From contig CP142451.1 of NCBI GenBank assembly GCA_038049695.1, positions 41,551,001-41,615,000 of the forward strand: a stretch of DNA of 64,000 nt. Reading direction: 5' to 3'. Positions 35,264 through 45,980 of the stretch are shown piece after piece. Under the pieces are notes generated by a model. That model searched no databases. It had not been told where the DNA came from and worked only from the letters and a program-made list of their open reading frames with translations. The DNA is from Cinnamomum chago. Lineage: Eukaryota; Streptophyta; Magnoliopsida; Laurales; Lauraceae. The translations under genes were made by a program, and so were the position numbers. The first letter of the stretch is position 1. The number at the start of each line of letters is the position of its first letter.

Positions 35264-36061
35264 ATGGCACAAGCTATCATGAAGAGAATGGGCTATGATG
35301 CTCAGAATCCAATCGGTTTGGGAGGAGGCCGTGGTATTCTCACACCATTGGAACCCACCCTGACCAAAAGTCAACTGGAGGATTGGAAACTCTATCGTCA
35401 TATAGACAAGCCTTCATACGAGTTGGGGTATGATCCTGACACTCCCATGAGACAGTTGACACAAAGGCTACAAAGTCGTTTTGCCAACCAAGCCTAAACA
35501 TCTCATGTCCATGAAAACACTGATCTCCCTGGATATCTCTTTGAGGAGTCACCCGTCAAGGATCCAAGAAGCTCTTCCAATTGGTACGATTTCTCTGACG
35601 ATGAAGAGGAATTGTCCGATGACACAGATGCGCAGTTTTCTGGCCCAGAAGAACCATCGTCTCTAAAAGAAGTACCCTACTTCGACCCAGTTTCAACATG
35701 TGATTGGGATCATCTCATTGCAAGTCTTGAGAAGAGTATCGATCAAGAAGACCCATGGACAAAAGCAAAGCCTTGGTCCGTAAATGCCTTTGGAAATCCA
35801 AAAGGTTTTGTTGAGTTGGAAGCCTCCGAAAACAATGTGGAGGAACCACTTTCAAACCTTCCAACAGAAGATCCTGTTCAAAAGATAGACTTGGGGACAC
35901 CTGATAACCCACGTCATGTATTCATAAGTAAGAACATAAAGGATGATGAGTTACCCAAATATATCTCTTTTCTTCGTGAGTTTGTTGATTGTTTTACATG
36001 GTCTTACGCTGAAATGCCTGGCTTAGAGCCCAAAATAACAGTCCATAAATTCAATCTGTAA
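35264..36061 (+). pseudogene. Tat-lineage PR-RT linker with G-patch-like motif, into RT N-terminus
   Basis: The piece 35264-35497 reads AIMKRMGYDAQNPIGLGGGR and GILTPLEP, a glycine pattern like a G-patch, a short RNA-binding module. A similar motif is in the other Tat element of the window (54400-54500), so it belongs to the family. The piece 35612-36061 carries an acidic linker, then FISKNIKDDELPKYISFLRE and FTWSYAEMPGLEP, the normal entry to the Tat reverse transcriptase. The frame is broken between the pieces. Confidence 0.75.
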
Positions 36062-36860
36062 AAAGATATCAAGCCTGTCAAACAATGCCAAAGAAGATTC
36101 CGTCCTGATGTAATAGACAAAATTGAACAAGAAGTTCAGAAACTCAAAAACGTTGGCTTCATCCGTGAGGAACAACATCCTAAATGGTTAGCCAACATCG
36201 TCCACGTGACAAAGAAAAATGGGCAGATCAGGATTTGTATTGACTATAGAGACTTGAATATGCATGCCCTAAAGATGAATTTCCGCTCCCCATACCTGAG
36301 GTGATGATCGACAACACCTACGGATTCGAGTGAATGACATTTACGGATGGATTATCTTGCTACAATCAGATAAAGATGCATCCTGAAGATGAAAGACACA
36401 CATCATTTCGGACTCCATTTGGCGTGTATTGCTACACAGTTATGTCATTTGGTTTGAAAAATGCGGGTGCAAAATAATTTAGAGGGCTATGATGAGGATA
36501 TTCCAAGATATGCAGTACAAGATGGTCAAATGTTATGTTCATGACCTCGCCGTCAAAAGCCGAAGAAAAGAAGACCATCTCAAAGTTCTTCAAGAAGTCT
36601 TCCTCCGACTTCGCAAACACAAAGTGCGGATGAATCCACTAAAGTGTTTCTTCGGTGTCTCATCGGGTAAGTTTCTCGGATTCATAGTTCGGAAAGGCGG
36701 AATAGAACTTGACCCCACCAAAGTCAAGGCTATCCTAGAAATGCCATCTCACAGAACCCTAAGAGAACTAAAAGGGCTTCAAGGAAGGTTGGCATACATT
36801 TGACGGTCCATCTCCAATCTGTCCGGGAAGTGCCGTCCATTCTCTCACTTAACGAAGAAA
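36062..36860 (+). pseudogene. Tat-lineage reverse transcriptase
   Basis: RT homology continues from KPVKQCQRRF through a frame break near 36260, then FTDGLSCYNQIKMHPEDE, VMSFGLKNAGA and, in the open stretch 36489-36803, the palm. The active-site box reads YVHD (36534-36545): the first catalytic Asp has become His. It continues with MNPLKCFFGVSSGKFLGF and a stop at 36801-36803 inside the thumb. Both the active-site change and the stops make it non-functional. The sequence pattern (KNAGA, MNPLKC.FGV) is typical of the Tat lineage. Confidence 0.88.
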
Positions 36861-36863
36861 GGT

Positions 36864-37912
36864 GTGGACTTTGTTTGGGATGCTAAATGTGAAGCCGCAT
36901 TTCAAGACATCAAAACATACCTGACTAAACCTCTATTGTCGGCTGCCTCTACAACTGGAAAACCATTCATCTTGCACACAAGTGCTCTCGATTACTCTTT
37001 GGGCGCTCTACTAGCACAAGATAACGACGAGGGAAAAGAAGCTGCTCTATATTACCTCAGCCACATGTTGGTAGGTGCAGAGCATCGCTACTCTCCAGTC
37101 GAAAAAGAATGCCTTGCAGTGATGTTCGCCGTACAAAAGTTGCGTCACTATCTGCTGTCCGACACAATATACCTGATTTCGAGGAACAATCTCTTAAAGG
37201 TCCTTGTCACAAAAGCAGGTTCTCTCAATGCCCGAATGACAAAATGGTCCATCGTTTTGTCGCAATTCGATATTAGGTATGTACCACAAAAGGCAATCAA
37301 AGGCCAAGCTCTAGCAGACTTTCTCGCAGAGCATCCATTGCCTAAGGATTCTCCACTGAGGGATGATCTCCCAGACGAATTTGTCTACAATGTGGAAACT
37401 TCCTTACCAAATGCTTCCTGGGACATGTACTTTGATGGCACAACCAGGACAAATGAAAAAGGAAAGAAAATATCGGGAATTGGCATCCTCTTCGTTAGTC
37501 CCGAAAAGTACATGATTCCACACGCTTTCTCGCTACTGGAACCATGTTCAAACAAGCTGAGTACAAAGCCCTGATTGTGGGATTGCAACTCGCCCTCGAA
37601 TCTGGCATCACCATGCTGAACGCGTTTGGGAACTCTCAACTGATCGTCAACCAGATGAATCAGAAACTTGAAGTTAGGAAACCTGATCTGTTGCCTTACT
37701 ACAACAAGGCACAATCGCTTCGGCAAAAGTTTGACATCTGTCGCATCACCCACATCCTAAGACGTGAAAACATTCGTGCAAATGCCCTGGCCGGACTCGC
37801 CGCATCTATGGCAATCCAAAAAGGGGAAAACTTGCAAATCACAGTGTCAAAAAAGGATTCTGTTGGATGTGATTTTCGGGCCCGATGTGGGTGGAAACAC
37901 AGTGTTACATAA
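36864..37912 (+). pseudogene. Tat-lineage RNase H and second (archaeal-type) RNase H
   Basis: The first open stretch (36864-37574) has the ordinary gypsy RNase H: FILHTSALDYSLGALLAQD, YLSHMLVGAEHRYSPVEKE, FDIRYVPQKAIKGQALADFL. It is followed by WDMYFDGTTRTNEKGKKISG, the start of the additional archaeal-type RNase H that marks the Tat lineage. A frame change near 37550 leads into 37544-37912, which carries AEYKALIVGLQLALE, NSQLIVNQMN and ITHILRRENIRANALA. The integrase that should come next is not present after 37912, so the element is truncated or lost that part. Confidence 0.88.
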
Positions 37913-39480
37913 AGCGATACCCGAAAGTACCAACCGATTCCGAGGATTCCCGATTAATCCTATAAATGGTAACAAAAGTGTGATCGCCAGTCATGATAAA
38001 CGGTCATGACTCTGTTTGATCGCCTCCATGCGGGAAATTAAGGGTCCCGCTCATCACAACGCCGCCGACGACGCGTGATGATCAATATTATTTTGGGTCA
38101 TTACTATGGGGTTCAGTCCATATTTAAGATTCGTGATGAGTGAGAAGACTAAATTCCATGCATTTGGAAGAAAAGAGAGAAAAATAGCTGAAATATGAAA
38201 TAGGTAACATAATCCTGAATTTTATGGGTTGCTGCATGCTTGTTGCCCAATTTTTAATAATTTTTCTGTAACTTGGATTGGTCTCAGTTTTTATAGGGAT
38301 TCAGTGTATGTGATTATAAAATCCCATATAAAATTATGGATTTTTCTGAGTATTGAAACGTTATGAAATAGTGGACACAAATCTGAATAAATTTTTTGGA
38401 ATTTCTGCACTGCAGAATCTGGCCCCTGACATAGGTCCACTCTCTGAATTTTTATAATTTCTACAGACCTCCAACTAATCTAAAATTTTTATGAGACTTA
38501 ATGGACCCAACGAGGAGACTCCTTTAAAATTTCCATGAAATTTTTCTTAACATAACCCTGCATGATTATGCGCACAAGGCCAAGTTAACCTACTGGATTT
38601 TCTACACTGCAGAATTTGGTCCGTGACCGAGGTCCACTGTCTGAATTTTGATAAATTTTACAAAGCTCCAATTAATCTGAAATTTTTATGGGAGTTAATG
38701 GACCCAAAGGGTAAGCTCATATGATTTTTTCATGAATTTTAAATGAAAATAAATCCTTGTGATTATGTGCATAAATCCGTGTTAACATGCTGAGTTTTCT
38801 GCAGTGCAGAGTCCTTGCCTCAGGCCCATTGTCTGATTTTTAAAAATTTCTTGAAAACTTGAGATCAGTTGAAACCAAATCTCACTGAAAGACAACTGGT
38901 ATGGGAGTATTAAAAAAAAATCAGTGAGTCTTTATCCAAATTAGAAATCATTGAATCAGGGATTTTAAAACAGTGTACAAGATTTCAAAATTTGCTGCGA
39001 TCCGATTTACATATTTTGACTGATTCAGCTCAGAGATTCTAGAAAATTCATTTTATATTGAAGCTACATAATTCTGGACTGATGGGAAAAATAATTCGAA
39101 AATGCATAAACAAAAAAATCAGCATGACATGGTTCGGATTGAAACACATCGAAAACAAACCGCAAAAATGGGAACAAATTATGAAATTTGCATAATACAG
39201 AATTTCAGTTATTTTAAAAAAGCTTCTCCAGTACATAAAAAAAAAAAAAAAAAACTTGGTTTCAATAGTGCCTTATCATAGCCCAAATCACAAGATTTCA
39301 GTATGAATCATAGCATAAAATCACTTCAAATCCGATTGAAATGATGATTAAGGTTATAATCAATCATTATATGCAATAAAGGAATTCCTATCATCAATTT
39401 ACAATCCCAAAGGAAAGTCAAGCACTTTTACCTTCTTTCATTCAGCTAAAAAATAAAATAAAATAAAATAAGATAGAAAA
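37913..39480 (+). other. Non-coding retrotransposon sequence, LTR-like, with a ~200-bp tandem repeat
   Basis: No coding sequence. A TATA-like CCTATAAATGG lies at about 37958, and three copies of a ~200-bp unit span 38400-38850. An A-run is at 39238-39254. The composition resembles a retrotransposon LTR or leader. I could not define ends or a target duplication, so its element is unassigned. Confidence 0.4.
38400..38850 (+). repeat. Tandem repeat, three copies of about 200 bp
   Basis: Copies near 38405, 38612 and 38804, each starting TTTTCTGCACTGCAGA or a close variant, followed by GGTCCACT.TCTGAATTTT and ATTTTTATG(A/G)GA.TTAATGGACCCAA. The copies differ by many substitutions, so the array is old. 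Confidence 0.75.
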
Positions 39481-39791
39481 AGGGGTTGGGTGCCAATATT
39501 CATTGAGGGGGATCAATTCCGTTCACCGGATACCCTCCTCGAATCCCTTGGTGGGGAAAGGGTAGGCTTTATTTGAAAACATGCATGTAAGAATGCGTGA
39601 AAAAGGGTGAAAAGCACATGCGACATGATGCTCAAAATGAAAGCCTAGGTGCCCACTACAACTTTGGTCTAAAGATGGGAGGACTAAGGCGCCCGGTCGA
39701 TCTAGGGAAAGATCACCTAGAGAAGTGGACTATCGTCTGTCAGGCCCATCTTAAAGCCAACAATTGCTTTGGGCACATTGAGGATGGATAC

Positions 39792-41491
39792 TGTTAGGGA
39801 TTTTGTATTTTCAATTTGATGGATGCATTTTCACTTTAGCATCATTTGAATTTTCACACATGCATGGTTTTAGAAAATCTTGAAATCTGGTTTTATACAT
39901 GCATTGGATTTTAGACTTGTAGAATCAATGTTTTATGCATATTTTGTTTTTTAAACTTGGATGCATTTGTTTTAGAATCCAAGCTCTTTTGAAAACCTAA
40001 TTCTTTGTGCATTACTTTTGAGAAATCAAAGTGAGGATTTAGGTTTGTGCCTTGCATACATTCATCATTTTCAGAATCATTTTTGTATGCATTTAAATGT
40101 GAAAAGAGTTTTTACAAATCAAGCAAGCCTTTGGTTTTAAAGTTTTGAATCATTTTAGGCTTTGTATGTCTCATGTTTTTAAACATCTTAAGTTGATTTG
40201 AAACATGTTTTTCAAGCTTGATTTAGTGGCCAAAAGTTCCCCCAAGAAAAACCTTCAAATGAGAATTTTTTGGGAATTTTTTTCCCAGGGGGTCGACCAG
40301 CAGTGTGGCCGGTCGACCGGCCCAGGGGACCCGGTCAACCGGCCACACTGCAGGTTGACCAGGTTCCTGAGCTCCAACGGTTCTTTTTTTTTTTACCGTT
40401 GTGTGTATGGGGTCGACCGGGCCCTGTCATGGGGTCGACCGGGGAGCTAGCCGTTGGACTGTTTTTTCCTTTAAAGTCCATTCTTTTCCAACCTTTCAAG
40501 GGGCTTTTTTTGATGAACTTTTGAGACCATTTTGGAGCCAAAGAAAGGGGAAGAAGTTGGAAAGGCTAGAGGGCTTTTTGGAAATCAAATGCTTGAGTTT
40601 TTAAAAGGTACACTTTACTTGTATTTTGATTTCCATTAAAATGAAATCCATGCATGCTTAAATCTTTGTATTTTCACTTATGCATGATTTCTAGAGTTGT
40701 GTTGCAAACTCAATATCATCTTTGGTAAATTAGTTTGGTTTGCAAACTCTCTTATCCTAATCACATGTGTTCTTAGACTTTAACATTCATACAACTTGTT
40801 TGTTTCATTTCTTCAAAGTTGTTTGAATCTTTTATGTGATTAGTTTTATCTCCAATCATCATTTTCTAAGCTTTGTTTTTAAAATGCATCAAGCATTCTT
40901 TTAGGAGCTTCATTGTAGAATTTGATTGAAGTAAAGCATTCATACACTTGTGCACACACTTTAGCTTGTTTTGGTGTATGTTTGTAATTGGAATTTCACT
41001 TTCATATTAGCCTATTTAGAGGCAATCCAATTGTACTTAAATTGTATCTCTTAGAGTGATCTTTTGTAAAGACACCTTCTTAGAGAAAAACATCTTGTAA
41101 AGGTTATTGCTTAGCCTAAGAAAAGCATTTTGTAAAGGTTATTGCTTAGCCTAGAAAAGCACATTGAGAGGTTGTTGTTTAGCCTAGAAAAACAACATTG
41201 TAAGGGTTATTGCTTAGCCTAGTAAAAAGCATAAATAGTGGAAATCCGGTGGGGTGATTGGATCACAAGCCGGTAGTGGACGTAGGCATTGAGGCCGAAC
41301 CACTATAAACCTTTGTGTTGTGGTGCTTGCTTTTGTGGTGATTGTTTATATTAGCTTCCGTATATTGTTTGATTAATCATCACATGTGACTAGTTTATGC
41401 TTAGAATTTAAAATTGGACTAAATTGGTCATAATTGTAGCACACCCTATTCACCCCCCCCCCCTCTAGGGTTAGGATCCCAACGACTTTCA
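39792..41491 (+). mobile_element. Sirevirus-type solo LTR with GATAC duplication
   Basis: 1,700 bp, TGTTAGGGATTTTG to CGACTTTCA, with a perfect 5-bp duplication GATAC (39787-39791, 41492-41496). The GTCGACC cluster is at 40290-40445. The TATA is weakened to TTTAAAG at about 40472. The GGTTATTGCTTAGCC units are at 41097-41232, the ATCCGGTGGGGTG block at 41244, and a C-tract at 41453-41463. No internal region. It lies inside the probable Tat LTR, so it is younger. Confidence 0.96.
40290..40445 (+). repeat. GTCGACC palindrome cluster (Sirevirus LTR)
   Basis: GGTCGACCAG, CCGGTCGACCGG, CCGGTCAACCGG, GGTCGACCGGGCC and GGTCGACCGGGG within about 155 bases, plus a CAACGGT/ACCGTTG hairpin around a T-run. 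Some blocks have one mutated base (GTCAAC, GTTGAC), so the palindromes decay individually. Confidence 0.75.
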
Positions 41492-42646
41492 GATACACAT
41501 TAAGCTAACCTAACTTAGGAGAGAGTGAGGGACCTGTGTGCCGCTGTCAATCATAGGGAGTCCACTAGGAGGCTATCGTCGTAAGGCCTAGGGAGTCGCG
41601 TAGAAGGGTGGACAATGTCGCGGTCACTAACACCGAAGGGTCGGTGTTACTTAGTGCATTGAAGTGATAATGAAAGCATGGGTGGAAGATGGTTTTAAAA
41701 ATATAGCATGTGCTAAAAATTCTTTTTCAAATATCAATGAATTCATGAATCAAGTATAGCCTACCCTAATAGCATGAAGCTCAATGGTGAGAATTGGCAG
41801 AGGTTGAATGAAGAAAAGAAAAGTTAAATTTTTTCTTTATTTTTGGGATTTTCTGATTTTTTTTGGATTTTTTTTGTAAATATAGGGTTAGAAGGGCCTA
41901 ACTAGGGGTGTGCATGAAACCTAATCTAACCGTTCATCTCTTTTGCATTGGAGTGCATAGATGGGCTGACCCCATGAAAGGGCCAGCCCGTCTACCGCCG
42001 CTCACCTAGTCCCGAAAGGGCTAAGTTATCAAAAATGGAGAAATGAGGATACAAATGATGGGTGCTTGAATGTAATGCATGCTACTAGAGTTGATTCAAA
42101 CCAACAAATTAAGATTATGAGTGCCGATAAATATATTCAATAATTGCCACTTGGGATCTAAAATGCACACAATTAAACTACAATGCAGATAGATTAATGA
42201 TGAATATGCGACTAAATTAAATGGAAGCCGAAATTAAAGATGCATGAGATTAGACCAACACATAAATAAAATGTGAATTTGCAACCTGAATTAAAGATAC
42301 AAAATTAATAAAAAAAAATGGAACTTAGAATGAGGAAGAATGGATCTCACCGATGTGATGTAGAAAGAAAAATTATAATTTCGTATATGGTAAATGTCAC
42401 TGTTGAGCTCTTTCTCTTAATGGTGCTAGATTACTCTGAGCATTGGACCTCCATTCACTGAGATATAATGCGTGAAATTGTGGGTTGATGGCTGAATGGT
42501 GGGCCAAATTTATAAGTTTGTGGGCCGGGAGTGGTCTAATTCAATGAGTTATATTAGATGTTATAATTGGATTGTGGAGGTGGGTCCACAGGTCAAAGAA
42601 TAAATTGAGTTGGTCGATCAGTTGACTCAACTGGGTTGTACAGGTG

Positions 42647-43618
42647 CAGGGGCAGATCTAGGGGGGGCCTGGGGTGGCTGCAGCCCACCCCAGCTTTCAG
42701 CCAAAAAAAAAAAAAAACTAGTTTTGAAGAACCCTCATATCCATCACACACAAGTGCTCCATCCCATCCCTTCGCCATGTTTTGAAGAACCTTGCATCCA
42801 CCCACCGCCTCGTCGCGCTAGTCATCGATCTCTTCGGAACCGATGCTTTCGATGTCGCCGGAGAAGTTGGGGTCCCACCATACTTCCTCTACACCAGTAA
42901 CTTCTTGTCGTTGTCTGTCGATATCCATTTGCCGACGGTAGACTCTAACTTCTCATCTGAACCGTTGAAGTTGCCCGGTTGCAGACCCATCCCTAGAGAA
43001 GACCTGGTGGATGCGGCTCAAGACCGGTCGAACCAGGCCTACACATGGTTTCTGCACCATGGGAGCCGTTTCAAACAAGCCAAGGGCATTCTCGTAAATA
43101 GCATTGCGGAGTTGGAGCCGGAGACTCTAATGGATTTGAGGGACGAACCGAGCCATCCTCCCATCTACTCGGTTGGGCCATTTGTGCAGTCAAGCTCGAC
43201 CGGCATGGCTGATGGGCCCAAGCCAAATTGGCTGATATGGTTGGATGATCAGCCACGTGGGTCCGTGCTATTTGTTAGCTTCGGAAGCCGTGGGTCCTTG
43301 TCGTTTGAGCAGACGAAAGAGTTGGCTAGGCATGATTTGCAATGCAGTGAAAATCTACAAACTACCTGTCTTTGAATGCACCTTTCTGTGTATTAGTTAC
43401 TGATAGTGTATGTAAAAGGTCCACTACTTTTTTTGTGTATTGTTTTTTCTCAAGCATGAAGAAAAAATCATTTGCAATCATATAAATAACCCAAAAAAAA
43501 TTTCCGGGGCCGTTGCCCCCGGACCCCCTACTACTTAATCGTATCCCCAGTGATTTTGAATCTTGGATCCACCACTAAGTGCAGCCCCTCCAGATTAAAA
43601 ATCCTGGATCCGCCCCTG
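42647..43618 (+). mobile_element. Non-autonomous hAT element carrying a captured UGT gene fragment
   Basis: 972 bp with terminal inverted repeats CAGGGGCAGATCTAGG and (reverse complement of the right end) CAGGGGCGGATCCAGG, 14 of 16 matching. A perfect 8-bp duplication TACAGGTG flanks it at 42639-42646 and 43619-43626. Such ends are seen in Tip100-like hAT elements. It has no transposase; the interior holds a stretch of UDP-glycosyltransferase coding sequence plus an A/T-rich 3' part (43376-43560). It interrupts the probable Tat LTR. The empty-site sequence is readable by deleting the element and one TACAGGTG. Confidence 0.93.
42782..43375 (+). pseudogene. UDP-glycosyltransferase (UGT72-like) fragment inside the hAT element
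   Basis: An open frame of 197 codons. About 180 residues match the middle of plant family-1 glycosyltransferases of the UGT72 (hydroquinone/monolignol glucosyltransferase) type: VIDLFGTDAFDVA, LPGCRPIPREDLVDAAQDR, ILVNSIAELEPETL, PIYSVGPFVQ, LDDQPRGSVLFVSFGSRGSL. Homology ends near LSFEQTKELA (about 43335); the last residues are unrelated. The N-terminal ~100 residues with the catalytic His and the C-terminal PSPG box that binds the sugar nucleotide are absent, so it cannot be an active enzyme. No stop or frameshift interrupts the captured part, which suggests recent capture. The captured sequence shows no intron; UGT72 genes are usually intronless. Confidence 0.88.
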
Positions 43619-43689
43619 TACAGGTGGGTTTCGGCCAGGTTTGGGTGCAGGTTGGGTTTGTGGTGGCTCACTTAATGATTGGGTGGAGT

Positions 43690-44520
43690 GCAGGGATGAA
43701 TGCAGGGGCAGGGAAGAAGGATGAAGAAGAGAAGGAAAGAGAAAAAGAAAGAGAAGATGGGGCGTGCTAGTGGGTGAAGTAGAGGAAGAAGAAGTTGGCA
43801 GTGTGCAAGGGACTGTGGCAGGGAGGAGAAGAGAAAAAGAAAAGAAAGGTTATGAAAGAGAAAGAAAACAGTGAAGGGGTGCGTGTGCTGGACGTGTGCA
43901 GGTCCAGGGGCAGAGGAAGGGAAAGAGGAAGAAGAAGTGCAGGGAGAGTAGAGAAGAAGAACAGAGAAGAAAAGAGGGGGAGAGAAGAAGGGGAGGCAGA
44001 GGGAAGTGCTGGTGTGTAGGTGGGTGCACGGGTGCGGGGTATGCAGCGAGGGTCGTGTACAGGGAGATGAGAATGATGAAGTGCGGGGTGTTGCAGGTGG
44101 GTCGTGTGCAAGTGAAGATGTGTGACGCAGGTGGTGGCAGCTTTGGTGGAGAGGAGAAGATGGGTGTGCTGGTGCTGAGTGCAGAGGAGGAAGAAGGCGA
44201 GGGACGAGGGAGGAGTTGTGGGAGAGAAAGAGAAAAGAAAGGAAGAAGAGAGAGAGGGAGTGGGTCGTGCAGGAAGAGGGCAGAGAGGGAGAGAGAAGGA
44301 AGAGGAAGAAGAGAGAGGCGCTGGCGTGGGGGAAGGGAGGAAGAGACGAGGTGAGAAAGAAAGAAAGAAAAAGAAAAGAGAGGAAAGAGGGAATGTGCAG
44401 TGAGTGGGAAGAAGAACGGAGAGGGTGCAGTGTGTGCAGGGGAATGAGTGCTGGGATGAATGCAGCCGAAAAGAAAGAAAGGAAAAAGAAGATGGGGTGT
44501 GCACTGGTGTGAAGCAATGT
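43690..44520. repeat. Purine-rich low-complexity tract (about 0.8 kb)
   Basis: The plus strand is almost pure G and A in long runs (GAAGAAGAGAAGGAAAGAG and similar). There are partial repeats of the form GGGATGAATGCAG(G/C), at 43692 and 44453. The complementary strand therefore shows long open frames rich in Ser, Pro, His, Leu and Phe, which reflect composition. It lies in the U3 of the probable Tat LTR. Confidence 0.8.
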
Positions 44521-45980
44521 AATGAAAGTAGAAAGGGGGGAACTCTTACCCGTGAGTGCGAGTCTGGCTGCAAGGGGGCGATGGAGTAGAGATGCTGGCG
44601 AGTTCTTGAGTGGAGTGACTTGCAGACGAGGAATAAGAAGTGGGCGAAGATCTGGTTCCGGAGACAGGCTGCGAGGGATGGTGCTGGGACGACGAGATGA
44701 AGATGGAGGAGGGTGAAGATGGTGATGATATGGATATGGGGTGGCTATTCTGCACAGGGGAAGAGGATCGAGAGGGATGGTGATGTGGTGACGGGGCTGT
44801 GAGATGGAGATGATGAGAAGGAGAGTGGATGATCGAGAGATGGGGATGATGGTGGGGTTTCTTTGCACAAGGATGAGGCCAAAATGGGTCTTGCGTGAGT
44901 TAGAGGTGATGGGAGGGATGGAGATGGGCTGCAGGATGTGCGTCTGTGATGGAGGATGATGGGTCAGAGATCTGGAGATGGAGATGATGAGAGATGAAGG
45001 GGGGAGGTTTTTGGGATTTGGAGGAAAGAGAGATCTACGCCTGTGTGGAGATTGGGACGAAGGAGACGAGGTTTATGGGGAAGGGAAGAGTTTCCTGGAT
45101 CTGGGAATCTTCTTCCCCAGATCTGTGGGACTCTCCATTGCTTATCCAACTGATGGGCCATGCAAACTAGGCCAGGTCCCGGGTCGTGGGTCAGATGAGG
45201 TTGGGTCAGGTTTAGGTTGGGTCTGGGTGAGATTTGGGCTTCAGGTTTGGGTTTGGATTGGAGTTTGATGGGCCAGTCCTAATGAGTTGAATTTGAGATT
45301 TTGATCAGGGGTTCGAGGCCCAAAAGGTGGGCTGCAATGGGGCTTGGTCTGGGCCATCATCATTGGGACCCAAGTTTTGCAGATTTTGATCCACCCGTCG
45401 GATTTTTGAGCTTTGAGTACCGGTGGAGATTTCTCAATGAGTACATTATATTGGTGTATGGGCTTGAGTAATTTGGAGGTCAGGAAAAGACTTAATTTAA
45501 TTTATTATATTTTTAAGGGGTCCACGCCTGATTAATTTTAAAGAAAAGACATAATTTGGGATCTGACTGTCCGATTTTTAAAATCTCAGCATCAGTGGAA
45601 ATCTCTCGACAAGTAGATCCCGATGATATATGGGTCAGGTCCATTTGAAGATCTATGAAATATCTAAATTTGTGGGGTGCACACATATATTAAATTCGTA
45701 AAAAAAGACATCTCTAGATCCGATCATTGGATTCTTTAAATCCTTATATCAGCAGGAAACTTATTAAAGGTAGATCATCATGGAAGTGAGATCCGACTTG
45801 AAACTTGAGAGGTGGTGAGATCCATAAAAAAAGGCCTATAATGATGCAACTTTCCTAATTGTGCATGATAAAGAAGATTTAAATTTATTTATTCAAAATT
45901 GTCCAAATGGGGCAAAATTGGGGCATCAATAATTTGAGTATTAAAATTGTCCATAGGGGTGCCAAAATGAGGTGTCTACA

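Larger units (their letters stand above)
39480..45980 (-). mobile_element. Probable 3' LTR of the minus-strand Tat element (left end uncertain)
   Basis: The right edge is clear: on the minus strand it begins TGTAGACACCTCATTTTGG, a start shared by many plant gypsy LTRs. It continues left through a low-complexity U3 (43690-44520 and GGGTCAGGTT-type repeats at 45170-45260) and an AT-rich part with AGCGGCGGTAGACGGG (41990-42010). Removing the Sirevirus solo LTR and the hAT element leaves roughly 3.8 kb. No convincing left terminus was found; about 39480 is a guess based on a change of sequence character. Confidence 0.45.

Noticed and set aside
42782-43375. A functional UDP-glycosyltransferase gene
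   Set aside because: It lacks about the first 100 residues and the whole C-terminal half including the sugar-donor box, and it lies inside a transposon with inverted ends and a target duplication.
43896-44512. Plus-strand Glu/Arg/Lys-rich open frames
   Set aside because: Same purine tract read on the other strand; GAA, GAG, AGA, AGG and AAG codons avoid stops by composition.
43672-44868. Minus-strand open frame of 398 codons and an overlapping 268-codon frame
   Set aside because: The region is a purine-rich low-complexity tract; the reverse strand codes almost only Ser, Pro, His, Leu and Phe, and several frames are open at once. This is composition, not a protein.
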